Of a DNA stretch of 64,000 nt, positions 12,001-21,529 are shown one piece after another. Within the stretch, counting starts at the first letter, position 1; each line of letters opens with the position of its first letter. The notes under the pieces were generated by a model. That model was not told the origin of the DNA. It did no database searches and saw only the letters and a program-made list of their open reading frames with translations. A program made the translations under genes and the position numbers. Source of the stretch: Symsagittifera roscoffensis (lineage: Eukaryota; Xenacoelomorpha; Acoela; Convolutidae). Location of the stretch: NCBI RefSeq assembly GCF_963678635.1, contig NC_087067.1, forward strand, positions 57,009,883 through 57,073,882. The letters run 5' to 3'.

Positions 12001-12485
12001 TGTGCGCTCTAATCTCCAAAACGGTATAAAACGGCTTGGCAAATAATTGTTTTAACTCGTAGTATTCTCGGCAATACATACATTCATCGTGATTAATTTA
12101 TAAAAGTCAACATTTCACACAACTCACTTCCATAATTTCAACAATCCACAGTTTCAATGAGCAAGTTGGTGCAAGCTAGCCACAAGAACCGGTCGGCAAT
12201 GTCCTTGAGAGAAATTGCTCTTTTTGGCGGTCAACCTTAATCAAGGCTGAACTGAATTAGAACCAAAAAACAGTAAAAAACGGTCAAATGGGGCTATAGC
12301 CCCTCGGGTCCACTTGTTTTAAGGTCTACATATGGGGGGATTCGAACCCGGTTGACCGGCGTGATAGACTTGTCTCTAGGCCGCTCGGCCAACTCTGCTT
12401 GTTTTATATGCATTTATACTCTTGTTTTATATGCATCTATACTCTTGTTTTGTATGCATCTATACTCTACATTTGCATTGCAACA
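12001..12485 (-). mobile_element. 3' LTR of the right-arm BEL/Pao element
   Basis: 485 bp, TGTGCG...GCAACA on the plus strand (TGTTGC...GCGCACA in element sense). It lies just after a G12 polypurine tract (12486-12497 read on the minus strand). The first part in element sense carries three near-identical repeats of about 25 bp built on AGATGCATATAAAACAAGAG, which may supply TATA-like elements, followed by the Pol III-type unit. Confidence 0.92.
12275..12403 (-). ncRNA. Pol III-type unit inside the LTR (best-preserved copy)
   Basis: In element sense, TGGCCGAGCGG (12391-12381) fits the tRNA-type box A consensus exactly, and GGTTCGAATCC (12348-12338) fits box B exactly, about 43 bases apart. 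A perfect palindrome GGGGCTATAGCCCC (12303-12290) and two T6 runs (12280-12275, 12270-12265) follow. Predicted transcript is about 125 nt. Between the boxes there is no good anticodon arm, and the T-stem is incomplete, so this resembles the head of a tRNA-derived SINE rather than a working tRNA. Confidence 0.6.
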
Positions 12486-13717
12486 CCCCCCCCCCCCTGA
12501 AGAAGGAAGAACCGGAGCGAGCTTAACGGTCGGCCGAGTGACTTCACGGGTTGCGGTCTTAACAAGGGTGGATCGAGCGCAACCGTCCTGTCCGTAGTTT
12601 AGCTTGACGATTCGAGCAAGAAGGTAGTACCCAGGCGGACTATCGGGCTCAATCACCCACACGAGATCGCCTGTTTTAAGAGTGAAGTCAGAATGAGTGT
12701 GCCACTTGACACGCTTATTAAGCGAGGGAACATACTCTCGAAGCCTACGAGACCAAATCGCGTTAGCATATGACTGCGCTCGCACGTACCTTTTCTTGTG
12801 ATTGAAGTGCTCCCCGGGTAAAAGCGAAGGAAAGCTTGTGGCATGTTGTCCAAGCAGAAAATGGTTTGGGGTTAACGCTTCTAACTCACGTGAATTGGTA
12901 CTAACGGGAGTGATTGGCCTCGAATTCAAAGCCTGCTCAACTAAGCAGAGTGTTGTTCCTAACAACTCTTCAGTGACTCGCCTACTACCTAGGATATCGT
13001 ACAGCACGCGCTTCACGCTTCAGACGAGGCGTTCCCAGGAGCCGCCATGATGGGGTGCGCCTGGTGGGTTAAATTTCCAAGTAACACCTTTGTGTGCAAA
13101 AATGGTCGGAGCCACGCCATTCCAGCTCTGGATGCAGGCAAGTAATTCCTTTTCCGCACCAACAAAGTTCGTGCCGTTATTCGACCAGATTGTGCTTGGC
13201 GTACTACGACGCGCAATGAACCGTTCAATTCCCACGACACAAGAACTGGTGTCCGCAGATGGTACAATCTCAAGTTGTACAGCCCTGGTGGTGAGGCAAG
13301 TAAGAAAAAATCCCCATTTTTTTCAGCGCTTCTGCGAACCGGAACGTAAAGCGGTCCGAAGTAATCTACACCCGTATGATTGAAGGGTGGTTGCTTGTAT
13401 CCGAGACGTTTGACAGGTAAAATGGACATAATTGGCTGGATGGTGCTTGCTTTGCGTTTACGGCATGTTACACATTGATTTTCGATAGACCGAAGTAGTC
13501 GACGCAACCCAAGTATTACATATTTCATATTTAAAACGGAACACATGTAATCTAAACCTTGATGAAAATGCTTATGGTGGAGGCTGCGGGCCAACAAACG
13601 AACTAGGGTATGTCGGTCGTCGAGTATTATTGGGTGCTTAGTATCAAACTCGGTATTCACTAAGTGCACAATCCGTCCGGTGGAACGAATGATACCAGCG
13701 GGACCGTTAAATGGCAA
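12414..13717 (-). pseudogene. BEL/Pao pol: integrase finger, core and DUF5641 (right copy)
   Basis: Integrase region of the BEL Pol. In element order: an HHCC-type zinc finger (HHKHFHQ ... QCVTCRKRK, about 13580-13460), the first catalytic Asp in GVDYFGPLYVPVRR (about 13370-13330), the second catalytic position in SNNGTNF, the Glu segment SWERL (about 13030), then DUF5641 with GDLVWVIEPDSPPGYYLL (about 12670-12620). Breaks: the A7 run near 13313-13319 shifts frame inside the core, a TGA at 13017-13019 follows SWERLV where the left copy has CGA, and the second catalytic Asp is Asn here. The reading frame ends inside the LTR (12414). The product would be a dead integrase. Confidence 0.9.
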
Positions 13718-13729
13718 GTATGTGGCAAT

Positions 13730-15706
13730 TTAATTACTATTCTTAATAGGTTTGCCAGCGGTGAGTGTTTTCAACTGAACGGGGAAGGATTCCATCTGAG
13801 TAAGATGAATCAGTTGGTTTTCTGCAATATCAAGTTCAGTGGGGTCGGTGATTCGTAAGTCCTTACCACGAAAATGCTTATGTGAAGGCAACATCCTCAA
13901 CATAAAAGCGACTACTCGTTTATATCTTGTAAAGGAACTGAACCTTTCCCAATTGAACCCGTGTTCGGGATGTTTGATGGATGTGACATCGGTGACGAAG
14001 GAAGATGATGTCTCCAAGCAATTATCAACGTCACAAGAAAGAACCTTCAAACGAATTTTTTTGATTACACGTTCGTCGGGTATAAACGGCCAATCAGTAG
14101 TCCTGAGAATGCTCGGACCATTAACTCAGCTGCTATCCTTGAGGGCTTCCGAAGAAATCCCCCGCGTACCGGTATCAGCTGGATTATCGCCGCTCAGAAC
14201 ATGGTGCCACTCATCAAGGGTGGTCGATTCGAGGATTTCGCCGACACGATTAGCGGCAAATACAAGTAATTTTTCAGTGGAGTTTAGCCACTGCAAAACT
14301 GTTGTACTATCTGTGCACATGTAGACATGATTAATAGAGACGGTAAGGGCGGTCAGTATATCATCTTTTAGTCGTGTGGCGAGCAGAGCAGCTTGCAGCT
14401 CTAGCTTTGGTATAGATAGCGCTTTCATGGGCGCAACGCGAGCTTTACCAAAGATGAAGGATATTTGAGTTTTGTGCGAACTCGAGAGTCGCCCTCGCAA
14501 AAATCCAACCGCACAGAAAACGCCCTGCGAGCTATCACCGAACATGTGGAGCTCAATTTGATCCACAGGCTCTGTGAAATAACAACGGGGAATAGTCAAT
14601 TACCCTAAGAGAGGGAGACCGGAGTGCCACTCGAGAAACTTATCTCTTATGTCTTCCGGCAATTCATCGTCCCAACTTTGGCCACTGTTTTTCCAAATAT
14701 CTTTAAGTAAAAGACGGGCCCTAACTGTGTATGTAGCTACTAACCCAACAGGGTCAAACACAGAAGAGACGAAACTCAAGACGGTTCGTTGAGTTATTGC
14801 TTTATCGAGAGGACGATCCACGCCTCTGCTAACAACCAATGTGTCTTTCACATGGTCCCACTTAAGACCTAAGACGTGTGATGATTGTTCGGCACCGTTA
14901 CATATTTCCTTGATGGGTGAAGACGAGGTTTCGGATTCCTCGGGGTTCATTGTTGAAGTGATTTCATCAGCATTACTGACAAATTTAGTCAAATTAAATC
15001 CTCCCAATTTTAGTAAGGGAACCAAATCGCGACTAATTTTAATTGCATGGGTAACGTTCTCGAATAAATCCAAGTAATCGTCCATGTAAAAGTTTTCATT
15101 TACGACTGAGGCGGCCTCAGGGTATGTGGACACATTATCGGTTGCTGTTTTTCACAACGCGAAATTGGCGCACTTAGGCGAACTCCGTTCACCGAATATA
15201 TGGCGAGTGTAATGATGAACTACCACATCGGAAGTGGTATCCTCTCGCCACAAAAAACGGAGCGAAATTTGATTGCGGGCAAGGACTCCTATCTGGAGGA
15301 ACATACCCTCTATATCCGCGGAGACGGCGTACTTGTGTTGACGGAATCGCAAAAGTACAAAAATTAAATTTTGGAGTAGGTCCGGACCCACCAATAAGGA
15401 CTTATTTAAGGATGTTCCGTGAAACTTAGAAGCCCCATTGAGGACTCGGCGCACCTTACCCGGCTTATTCGGATTTACGAAGGGATGGTGCGGAAGATAC
15501 CACTCGCGATAGGAACGCTTACGTGGATCGTGCCGTTCGACGGTAACGACATAGCCTTTCCTAATGTCCTCTCTAATTGTTTCTGCGTATCTTTCGCGCA
15601 GCTCAGAGTCTTTACTTAACCTTTTCTCCAATGTTTTAAATTGGGCGAGTGACGAGGAATAATTGTTTGGTAGACTGACATTGCTATCAATCCAAAGCAT
15701 AGGCAC
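13730..15706 (-). pseudogene. BEL/Pao pol: reverse transcriptase and Peptidase A17/RNase H region
   Basis: Reverse transcriptase copies the element RNA into DNA. Catalytic motifs are visible: ADIEGMFLQI (about 15320-15290) with the first Asp, and NFYMDDYLD (about 15095-15065) with the YMDD box. After it comes the BEL-specific Peptidase A17 region and an RNase H-like segment with MFGDSSQGVFCAV and CTDSTTVLQWL. One frame runs from 15706 to about 13315, broken only by in-frame stops: TGA at 15152-15154, TAA at 14600-14602, TGA at 14126-14128 and TAA at 13730-13732. No frameshift is needed until the A7 run in the integrase, so loss has been mainly by substitution in this part. Confidence 0.9.
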
Positions 15707-15741
15707 AATGTATCTTTCGCCATTGTGAACGGTTTCAGAAT

Positions 15742-16719
15742 TTAGGATGGATAAAGCATGTTTATCCGCGGCGGAACGGGCATCGACTTGTTTGAAAGCA
15801 TCATTGATTCCAACTCGTAACAGGATTTTATCTGGTCGGTCAGAGAGGAATCTTCAACAACACACTTGAAACACGAAGAAGTAGAATTAACGGACGGCGG
15901 CAACGGACCACTTATGACCCAACCTATCGGTAGGCGAACTGAACACGGTGAGTTTTTGTCATCTCCCAAGATGAACTCAATGGGTCTAACGGCGTGGTAG
16001 TAGTCTTGTCGATAATAACTTCAACGTCCTCATAAGTATATTGAGTGGGCTTAATAGGTGCTAATTGTGGATATTTATTCTGCAAATCAGCAATATTGAT
16101 TAATTCGGAACCAATCCGAATATTGTTTTTAACATATGCACAGAAAGAAAATACGAAATCACTATTATTCGGCTCGGAGAAAAACTGTAAACTTGACCCT
16201 CTGAGTCTCAACAACGGTGGTTGAATTGAAACCACTAATTGACAAGTTAACGGGCTCCCCTTCTAAGTCGAGACGATATACGAGTGACGAAGACACCCAG
16301 GAGTGAGTCGATGCCCTATCACAAAGAACCAACGTCAGGAGACTGGTTACATCCCAGGATACACCAAGTTTTGCAATTGGCGACAACCCTTTAGAAGATT
16401 CAATGTCATGTACATCACTAACAGCGGCATGGTTGGAAGTGTTTGTATTCTCCTTGGATTTGTTTGTTCCAGCCTTATTCGAGACCTTTGAGTTTTCCTT
16501 CCGAGGAAATATTCTTTCGGCTCCATTGAGCAAGGCATTATGTGTGCTATCACACTCTGGCTTTGGGCACTTTTTCGCTCTAGAACATTGCCGGAAACTA
16601 TGATTGCCATCAAGGCAAGCGAAGCAAAGTTTCTGTTCAGCTACGTATTTTGCTCGCTGAGTAGCATTCTTTTCCTTAAAAAAAGCACAATTCCACAATG
16701 CATGAATACCCTTACACAA
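15742..16719 (-). pseudogene. BEL/Pao gag-pol: zinc knuckles and aspartic protease (DUF1758)
   Basis: The first part holds zinc-binding knuckles of the Gag nucleocapsid: CFACLDGNHSFRQC fits CX2CX4HX4C, with a Cys-rich stretch KKCPKPECDSTHN after it. An upstream CX2CX3HX4C knuckle straddles the stop at 16741. The protease follows, with LVLCDRASTHSWVS (about 16335-16290) at the place of the catalytic D-T/S-G/A of retropepsins. Here the residue after Asp is Arg, which should abolish activity. The reading then passes through three frames (16165-16719, 15924-16235, 15742-15969), so at least two frameshifts lie between protease and RT. Confidence 0.8.
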
Positions 16720-16740
16720 AACGCACGGCGGAAACTTAGA

Positions 16741-19077
16741 CTAATCCTGAGCTTTACTAGTAACCTGGCTATTGGCTGCAAAAACTTTGGTTGTTTTTGG
16801 TTTAACTGGTTCCTCATTTTTTGCCTCAGAGTTGAGTAAACGTAATCTTTCATGCCCCTCGGCCTTTTCTTTCAACCAGTTGTTAAAGTCTAAGAGCGTT
16901 GGACGCTGCCAATTATGTCTAACAGTATGCATTGACCAAGCCTCCTTGAGGTTAGGCGGAAGTTTACTAACAGCTTGGTTTAACAGGTTAACACTCTTTA
17001 GATCATCGTTGAAAGACAATGATTTGAAAACTGCTACGAGGCCAGATATGGCAGAGGAGAAACTAATGACATTTTCAGAATTGTGCATCTTAAGTGGAGG
17101 AAAAGTATTCAGCTTATCAAGATGCGCACCAACAATGGCATGTGGTTGCCCAAACTTCCGTTACAAGGTGGCCAGTGCATCCTTGTACATAACGCCACTA
17201 TAACTAAACTCCGCAATTGCGGTGTTTTTGCTTTGCCTGTGACGAGCGTTTTTAACTATGTCAGTTTGGTATCATCGGTGAGAACAGCGGAATCAACGGT
17301 GGACTTAAACTGACCAAACCATTCGTGCCAGTTTAACGGGTTGCCGTCAAACTGGGCTAACTTCCATTCAGGAAGATGATCATTGCGGCTATGCATCAAT
17401 AATTCCGCCAATTCACGAGCGGAGAGAGGTCGATCCGCAGAACAACCTTGGTTCGGATAAGCGGAGAACGCTGCGTAGTCTTCGTTGACTGGCTGATAAC
17501 CAGTATTAGAATGATTGACAAAAAGCGGAACATGTTGTGAATGAACTGAGGGGGTATAAAAATACACAGTCCCACCACTAGTATACGGAGCGGCGGTGTT
17601 ACACGATGGGACAAAAGTTGTCACATTACAAAAAAAGTTTCCAGCATTACAACACTGAGCAGACGTGACGATTGGAGTTGTAGCTGCCAATCGCCTTAAG
17701 TTTGCATCACTTGTGTAGTAATCGTTGATATTAGGTGACACAGTATGCGGAACAAAGGGAAGATTATGTTGCGTCTGAACTGGCGCTGCATGGCAATTAG
17801 ATGCCGAAAAGAAAACCGGTGTTCGGTTTACTCCAGAAGATGAGAAGCCACCACCAGCAAATGCAGGTGACAAAGAAACAAAACCAGAACCGGGTTATGC
17901 CGGTAACGTTGGGATAGGTAATAATTCCGGTTGTGCGATGGCAAAACTACCATTAGCAGACGGTGGTGGTAACACGTGTGCACTAGGATGCATATTGTTA
18001 ACTGGGAAGAGACCAGGAGCTTGCAATGGCAAAAGGCTTGCACTGCCAAATTGAGGCATAGCCCGATGTCCATAACTATGGATTCCAGGGTCACTCAATG
18101 CTGTGTGGTCATGGTTATGACTAGTACTGGTGTGAATTGCATGAGCGAGGATGGCGGAAGTCGTCGGTCCTGACGAAATGGGTACATGAGTGAAGGCCAG
18201 CAAACCTGGCGCACTTACAACGTCAGGAGGTGCCTATGAACTAACAGAGTCTACCCAATCATTGGTCCGATCGGTTGCTACTTTTGAAATAGGTTGACTT
18301 ACTCCTGTCGAGTTACTTTCTGCTACCCTCTCGCTAACCTCAGATGAACTGTCCTCAAGTTCAAACGCTTTCAGTTCCATTTCAATTAGTTGCTTTTTAT
18401 GACTTTCAGCCAATTGCTCTAGTTCCAGCTGATTTTGTTCGAACTTAAGACGGTTATCTTGCTCTTTAAGTCTTAAAGATACTTGATACTGCCTTTCCAG
18501 CACCTCATGGCGTCGTTTTACTAAAGCTAACTCATGCCGTTTCTCACTTGATGACATAGTGCGAACAATCGACGTATGACGAGTGGAATTAAATTACCAG
18601 TTTTATGTGAGTCAAGCTTTCTACTATCATTAGACTTATTAGAGACCTTAGATCTGTTTTCAGATACTCGTTCTTTTGATTTGTGCGAGCGTGAGGATGT
18701 CTCAGACCTAGTTGGTTGTAAAGATCCCTTGCCGGCTGCTGGAAAAGACGAAGGTTCCAAGCTCATCTTGTAATTCTGAGCTTCATGCATTACTTTATCG
18801 TTCATTTCGGTTACTTTCTTAAGCCAAAGGTCTTGCTGAGCAATAATTTTTTCAGGGTTTTCCGTTTTTAACGCTAACCTAATTAATTGCTCATTGACGT
18901 CGACAGCTTTTCCAACGCAATTTCACATTTGTAAACAGCAGTTTCTGTAGTGCGTCTATTATTCTCAACGTACTCAAGTAAAAATGAGTGGCCTTTAAGC
19001 AGCTCATTTTCTAGATTTACACGGGTTTCGAATAACTTGCGTATCTTACTTTGGAATTTTTGGTCCATGTTTTTCAT
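16741..19077 (-). pseudogene. BEL/Pao gag (DUF1759-type), broken
   Basis: Structural protein that packages the element RNA. The start is placed at the ATG at 19075-19077, which opens a coiled-coil-like N-terminus (KIRKLFETRVNLENELLKGH). A Ser/Lys-rich stretch (18527-18805), a Gln/Glu/Lys coiled-coil segment (18234-18557), a His/Pro/Ser-rich linker (17895-18203) and then the DUF1759-like part follow. The latter begins near LPEWKLAQFDGNPLNWHEWF (about 17350-17300) and continues in 16741-17088. The pieces lie in all three minus frames, so there are several frameshifts (for example near 18885 and 17250-17090), and a TAG at 16741-16743 precedes the zinc knuckles. Confidence 0.82.
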
Positions 19078-19230
19078 AAATTGACAATATTCTACGGATG
19101 CTCACTTATAGAAAACAATCAATAAAATGAGATACTGTTTTGGTACGTAATTAAATTTGCATTAATAAATCAACATTAACTTACAAGATGGGGGAACTTG
19201 ACGTCTCAAGCTTTGCCTGAAGCCTATTTT

Positions 19231-19803
19231 TTATAGCTCTGCGAGCTTTGAGGGTAAGCGGTTCCGCTTCTTACGTGTCTTAAGGATGTTAAGATTAGCA
19301 CTATGTCGTCTTAGAAGGAGGAGAGTCTTTAACTCAAGGGAAGGAGGCTGGTGATGCTCTTTGTACTTCTCAATTAGTACCTGGTCCTTAGCCTTACGCT
19401 TAGAGATAAAGTCTTTAACGACGTTCAGAATGAGAATACCTGTTGAACCTAAACTTTCCTCTATATCCTCGGTTCCGTTCCGTCTACAGTATACAATCGC
19501 ACAAATGTTTGTCCTATACCTTAATAACAAATTGACAAGTTGCTCACTACTCAGCTTGCGGTTATTGTTACTGCGGTGCCTACTTTTTGAGTTATTAATG
19601 GCGTCGTGCCAAATTACGAGGTCGTTACGGTGCGACAAGTAGTGATGAAAGTAGTACTGTATTGCTTTCTGAGAGTCCCTAGCGTTAAAGTTCAAACTTA
19701 AACCTGGCTTCGTAAAGCAAGTATCATTGACGCGCTTCTGGGCCGGAGCGGGAGGTTTTCGGAGCGCGTGATCCAAGGAACTAGGTCCTAGAATGAAAAC
19801 CAT
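19231..19803 (-). CDS. Accessory ORF upstream of gag in the BEL element, function unknown
   Basis: An uninterrupted 190-codon ORF in the sense of the element, between leader and gag. It starts with ATG at 19801-19803 and ends at 19231-19233, 150 bases before the gag start. It is the only long open frame left in this element. The protein is basic at its C-terminus (KTRKKRNR) and has a hydrophobic-strand pattern around DLVIWHDAINNS (residues about 60-71) and ICAIVYCRRNG (about 101-111), followed by GILILNVVKDFISKRK. The alternating strands and the WHD..NN motif suggest a compact alpha/beta fold, perhaps SGNH-hydrolase-like, but that is a guess from pattern only. BEL elements normally start with gag, so this is an added gene or a captured host ORF. 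Confidence 0.6.
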   Translation of the reverse strand: MVFILGPSSLDHALRKPPAPAQKRVNDTCFTKPGLSLNFNARDSQKAIQYYFHHYLSHRNDLVIWHDAINNSKSRHRSNNNRKLSSEQLVNLLLRYRTNICAIVYCRRNGTEDIEESLGSTGILILNVVKDFISKRKAKDQVLIEKYKEHHQPPSLELKTLLLLRRHSANLNILKTRKKRNRLPSKLAEL

Positions 19804-20984
19804 ATACTTAAGGAACCTGTGCGACGGCTACGGTACGCTTAAGTACCAATGGGGTTGGAAAAATTAAGTAGGTCGGTTGAACTCCAACAACACACACGGA
19901 GTAAACCTGAGGATGAAAGAATTCAACTTAATTCACTTAATATCACCCTACCTGACCACTTAACTTTACTGTCACGCAACGAAGTCAATAATCGGACGGG
20001 CTGAAACGGCTTTGTTTTACTTGAAGCGAACTGACTTTCAGTTTAACCAATGGTGGGTGGGGGATTAGGCAAATTGGTTAAGTTCCAACAACACACGCGG
20101 AAGAAACCTGAGGATGAAAAAACTCAACTTAATTTGCCTGATACTTCGCTACCAGACCACTTAACATAGGGTTGTTGTCATCTTACAGCACAATTTCGCA
20201 GAACTCTGCAGACGTTTTGAGGATTTTTTGGCAACTTTTTACTCTTTTCACAAAATTTTTTGAAACAATTTGGTCAGCGGGTTCGAGTCATAAACCAATC
20301 CAAAAAACTAGTTCAGTGCCTCTTTTCTATGTTCCGATTTCATTGATTAATATTCCAATCACATATATCCAAAAAAATTTTGGTATCGAGAAAAATGTCA
20401 AGTCAGTTTGTATTTGTACCGACAGTAAGATTTTTCAGTTCAACGGAACTGTCCAAAAATTTTGGGTATTGAGAAAAATTACCGGATGCTAGCTTGCGGG
20501 GAAAATTCAAGTATATATCATCGTATAAAATTTATAGCACAATATGAGAGTCTTAAACTAGTCGAGTCTTACAGTTTTAATTGGAGACTGGCGACACCGG
20601 TTTCGGGTTGTCAAAACTTTCACTCTCACGAGTCTGACCCACTGCAACCCTATCAGCAACACTCCTGTCAGCAACACTCCTGTCAGCAACGCTCCTGTCA
20701 GCAACATTCCGATCAGCTACACTCTGATCAGCAACACTCCTGTCAGCCACACTCCTGTCAGCCACACTCCTGTCAGCCACACTCCTGTCAGCCACACTCC
20801 TTCTTGAAACTCCAACTCAGCGCGGGCTGGAGTCTGATCCAAATCGGTGTTCAATTGCACTTCCTTTAACTTCAGTAAAAAATGTTTCATAGACGTTGTC
20901 CGTTTGAGGTTTGATTCTACTAGCAAATTTGGAGAAATCTTCGAGTGAAAATAGCTTCTCAAAGTTGAATTCGATAGTCGAAAG
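19804..20984 (-). other. 5' leader of the BEL element
   Basis: About 1.2 kb between primer binding site and the first ORF, with no convincing gene. It holds a direct repeat of about 120 bp (19845-19965 and 20046-20166, offset about 204 bp) sharing CCAACAACACAC, AACCTGAGGATGAAA and GACCACTTAAC, and a 15-bp minisatellite (20644-20802). The frame at 20577-20795 on the minus strand is the minisatellite read as an ADRSV pentapeptide repeat. Confidence 0.7.
20644..20802. repeat. 15-bp minisatellite, about 11 copies
   Basis: Tandem copies of CAACACTCCTGTCAG with a CCACACTCCTGTCAG variant that dominates the last four, plus three diverged copies in the middle (20701-20730). Because 15 is a multiple of three, every frame stays open across it, giving repeated ADRSV on the minus strand and an HSCQ-type repeat on the plus strand. 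Confidence 0.9.
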
Positions 20985-21002
20985 GTCCCTTGTGGGGCGC
21001 CA
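20985..21002 (-). promoter_or_regulatory. Primer binding site of the BEL element
   Basis: In element sense TGGCGCCCCACAAGGGAC, three bases after the 5' LTR end. The first eight bases and GGGAC at the end match the tRNA-Lys-type primer site seen in several retroelements; the middle differs. Minus-strand DNA synthesis would start here. Confidence 0.75.
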
Positions 21003-21005
21003 AAA

Positions 21006-21490
21006 TGTGCGCTCTAATCTCAAAAACTGTATAAAACGGCTTGGCAAATAATTGTTTTAACTCGTAGTATTCTCGGCAAAACATACATTCATCGTGATTA
21101 ATTTATAAAAGTCAACATTTCTTACAACTCACTTTCATAATTTCAACAATCCACAGTTTCATTAAGCAAATTGGTGCAAGCTAGCCACAAGAACCGGTCG
21201 GCAATATCCTTGAGAGAAATTGCTCTTTTTGGCGGTCAACCTTAATCAAGGCTGAACCGAATTAGAACCAAAAAACAGTAAAAAACGGTCAAATGGGGCT
21301 ATAGCCCCTCGGATCCACTTGTTTTAAGGTCTGCATATGGGGGGACTCATACCCGGTTTACCGGCGTGAGAGACTTGTCTCTAGGCCGCTCGGCCAACGG
21401 TGCTTGTTTTAAATGCATTTATACTCTTGTTTTATATGCATCTATACTCTTGTTTTATATGCATCTATACTCTACATTTGCGTTGCAACA
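21006..21490 (-). mobile_element. 5' LTR of the BEL/Pao element
   Basis: 485 bp, same ends as the other two LTRs. By eye about twenty substitutions separate it from 12001-12485. Several sites (for example TTGCGTTGC against TTGCATTGC) separate it from both 3' LTR copies, which supports the left LTR being a duplicate of the 3' LTR. Confidence 0.92.
21280..21408 (-). ncRNA. Pol III-type unit inside the 5' LTR (box B degraded)
   Basis: Box A TGGCCGAGCGG is intact (21396-21386) and the GGGGCTATAGCCCC palindrome and both T6 runs (21285-21280, 21275-21270) are kept. The box B site reads GGTATGAGTCC, three changes from consensus, so this copy is probably weak or dead. Confidence 0.45.
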
Positions 21491-21495
21491 CCGAT
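21491..21495. repeat. BEL target-site duplication, copy 2 (CCGAT)
   Basis: Direct repeat of 11996-12000 flanking the outer end of the 5' LTR. Confidence 0.92.
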
Positions 21496-21529
21496 TGTTA
21501 CGAACTTTGGCATGCAGATAAATCCCGAG

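Larger units (their letters stand above)
6940..13330 (-). repeat. Right arm of the giant inverted repeat
   Basis: Reverse complement of 1-6010. It begins with CTTGACTGCATGTACGCTTG (about 6953), the partner of 5980-6005, and reaches the window-edge partner CCCATTTTTTTCAGC at about 13314-13328. The whole arm includes a BEL 3' LTR and the 3' part of pol. Since the left arm runs off the window, the true outer limit on this side may lie well beyond 13330. Confidence 0.9.
12001..21490 (-). mobile_element. Complete but decayed BEL/Pao LTR retrotransposon (9.49 kb)
   Basis: Two 485-bp LTRs in the same orientation bound the element, with CCGAT on both outer sides. Reading leftward from 21490: 5' LTR, primer binding site, a leader of about 1.2 kb with repeats, a 190-codon accessory ORF, gag with zinc knuckles, an aspartic protease region, reverse transcriptase, the Peptidase A17/RNase H region, integrase with an HHCC-type finger, DUF5641, G-rich polypurine tract, 3' LTR. 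That order is diagnostic of BEL/Pao. By eye the LTRs differ at about twenty sites, so the insertion is not recent. Stops and frameshifts throughout gag and pol make it non-autonomous now. Confidence 0.93.

Noticed and set aside
12320-12395. Functional tRNA gene in the BEL LTR
   Set aside because: The boxes fit, but there is no proper anticodon arm and the T-stem pairs poorly, so only a Pol III promoter-like unit is claimed.
13305-13325. Programmed frameshift at the A7 run in BEL integrase
   Set aside because: The site lies in the middle of the integrase core, where programmed shifts are not known, and the element has many other breaks. A simple indel is more likely.
13090-13383. Plus-strand frame opposite the BEL integrase
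   Set aside because: It is an antisense shadow. The minus strand carries recognisable integrase motifs.
15742-15969. Separate small gene between BEL protease and RT
   Set aside because: Position and strand place it as a frameshifted part of the same Pol polyprotein.
20644-20802. CRISPR-like array
   Set aside because: The 15-bp units are contiguous with no spacers, and the context is a eukaryotic retrotransposon leader.
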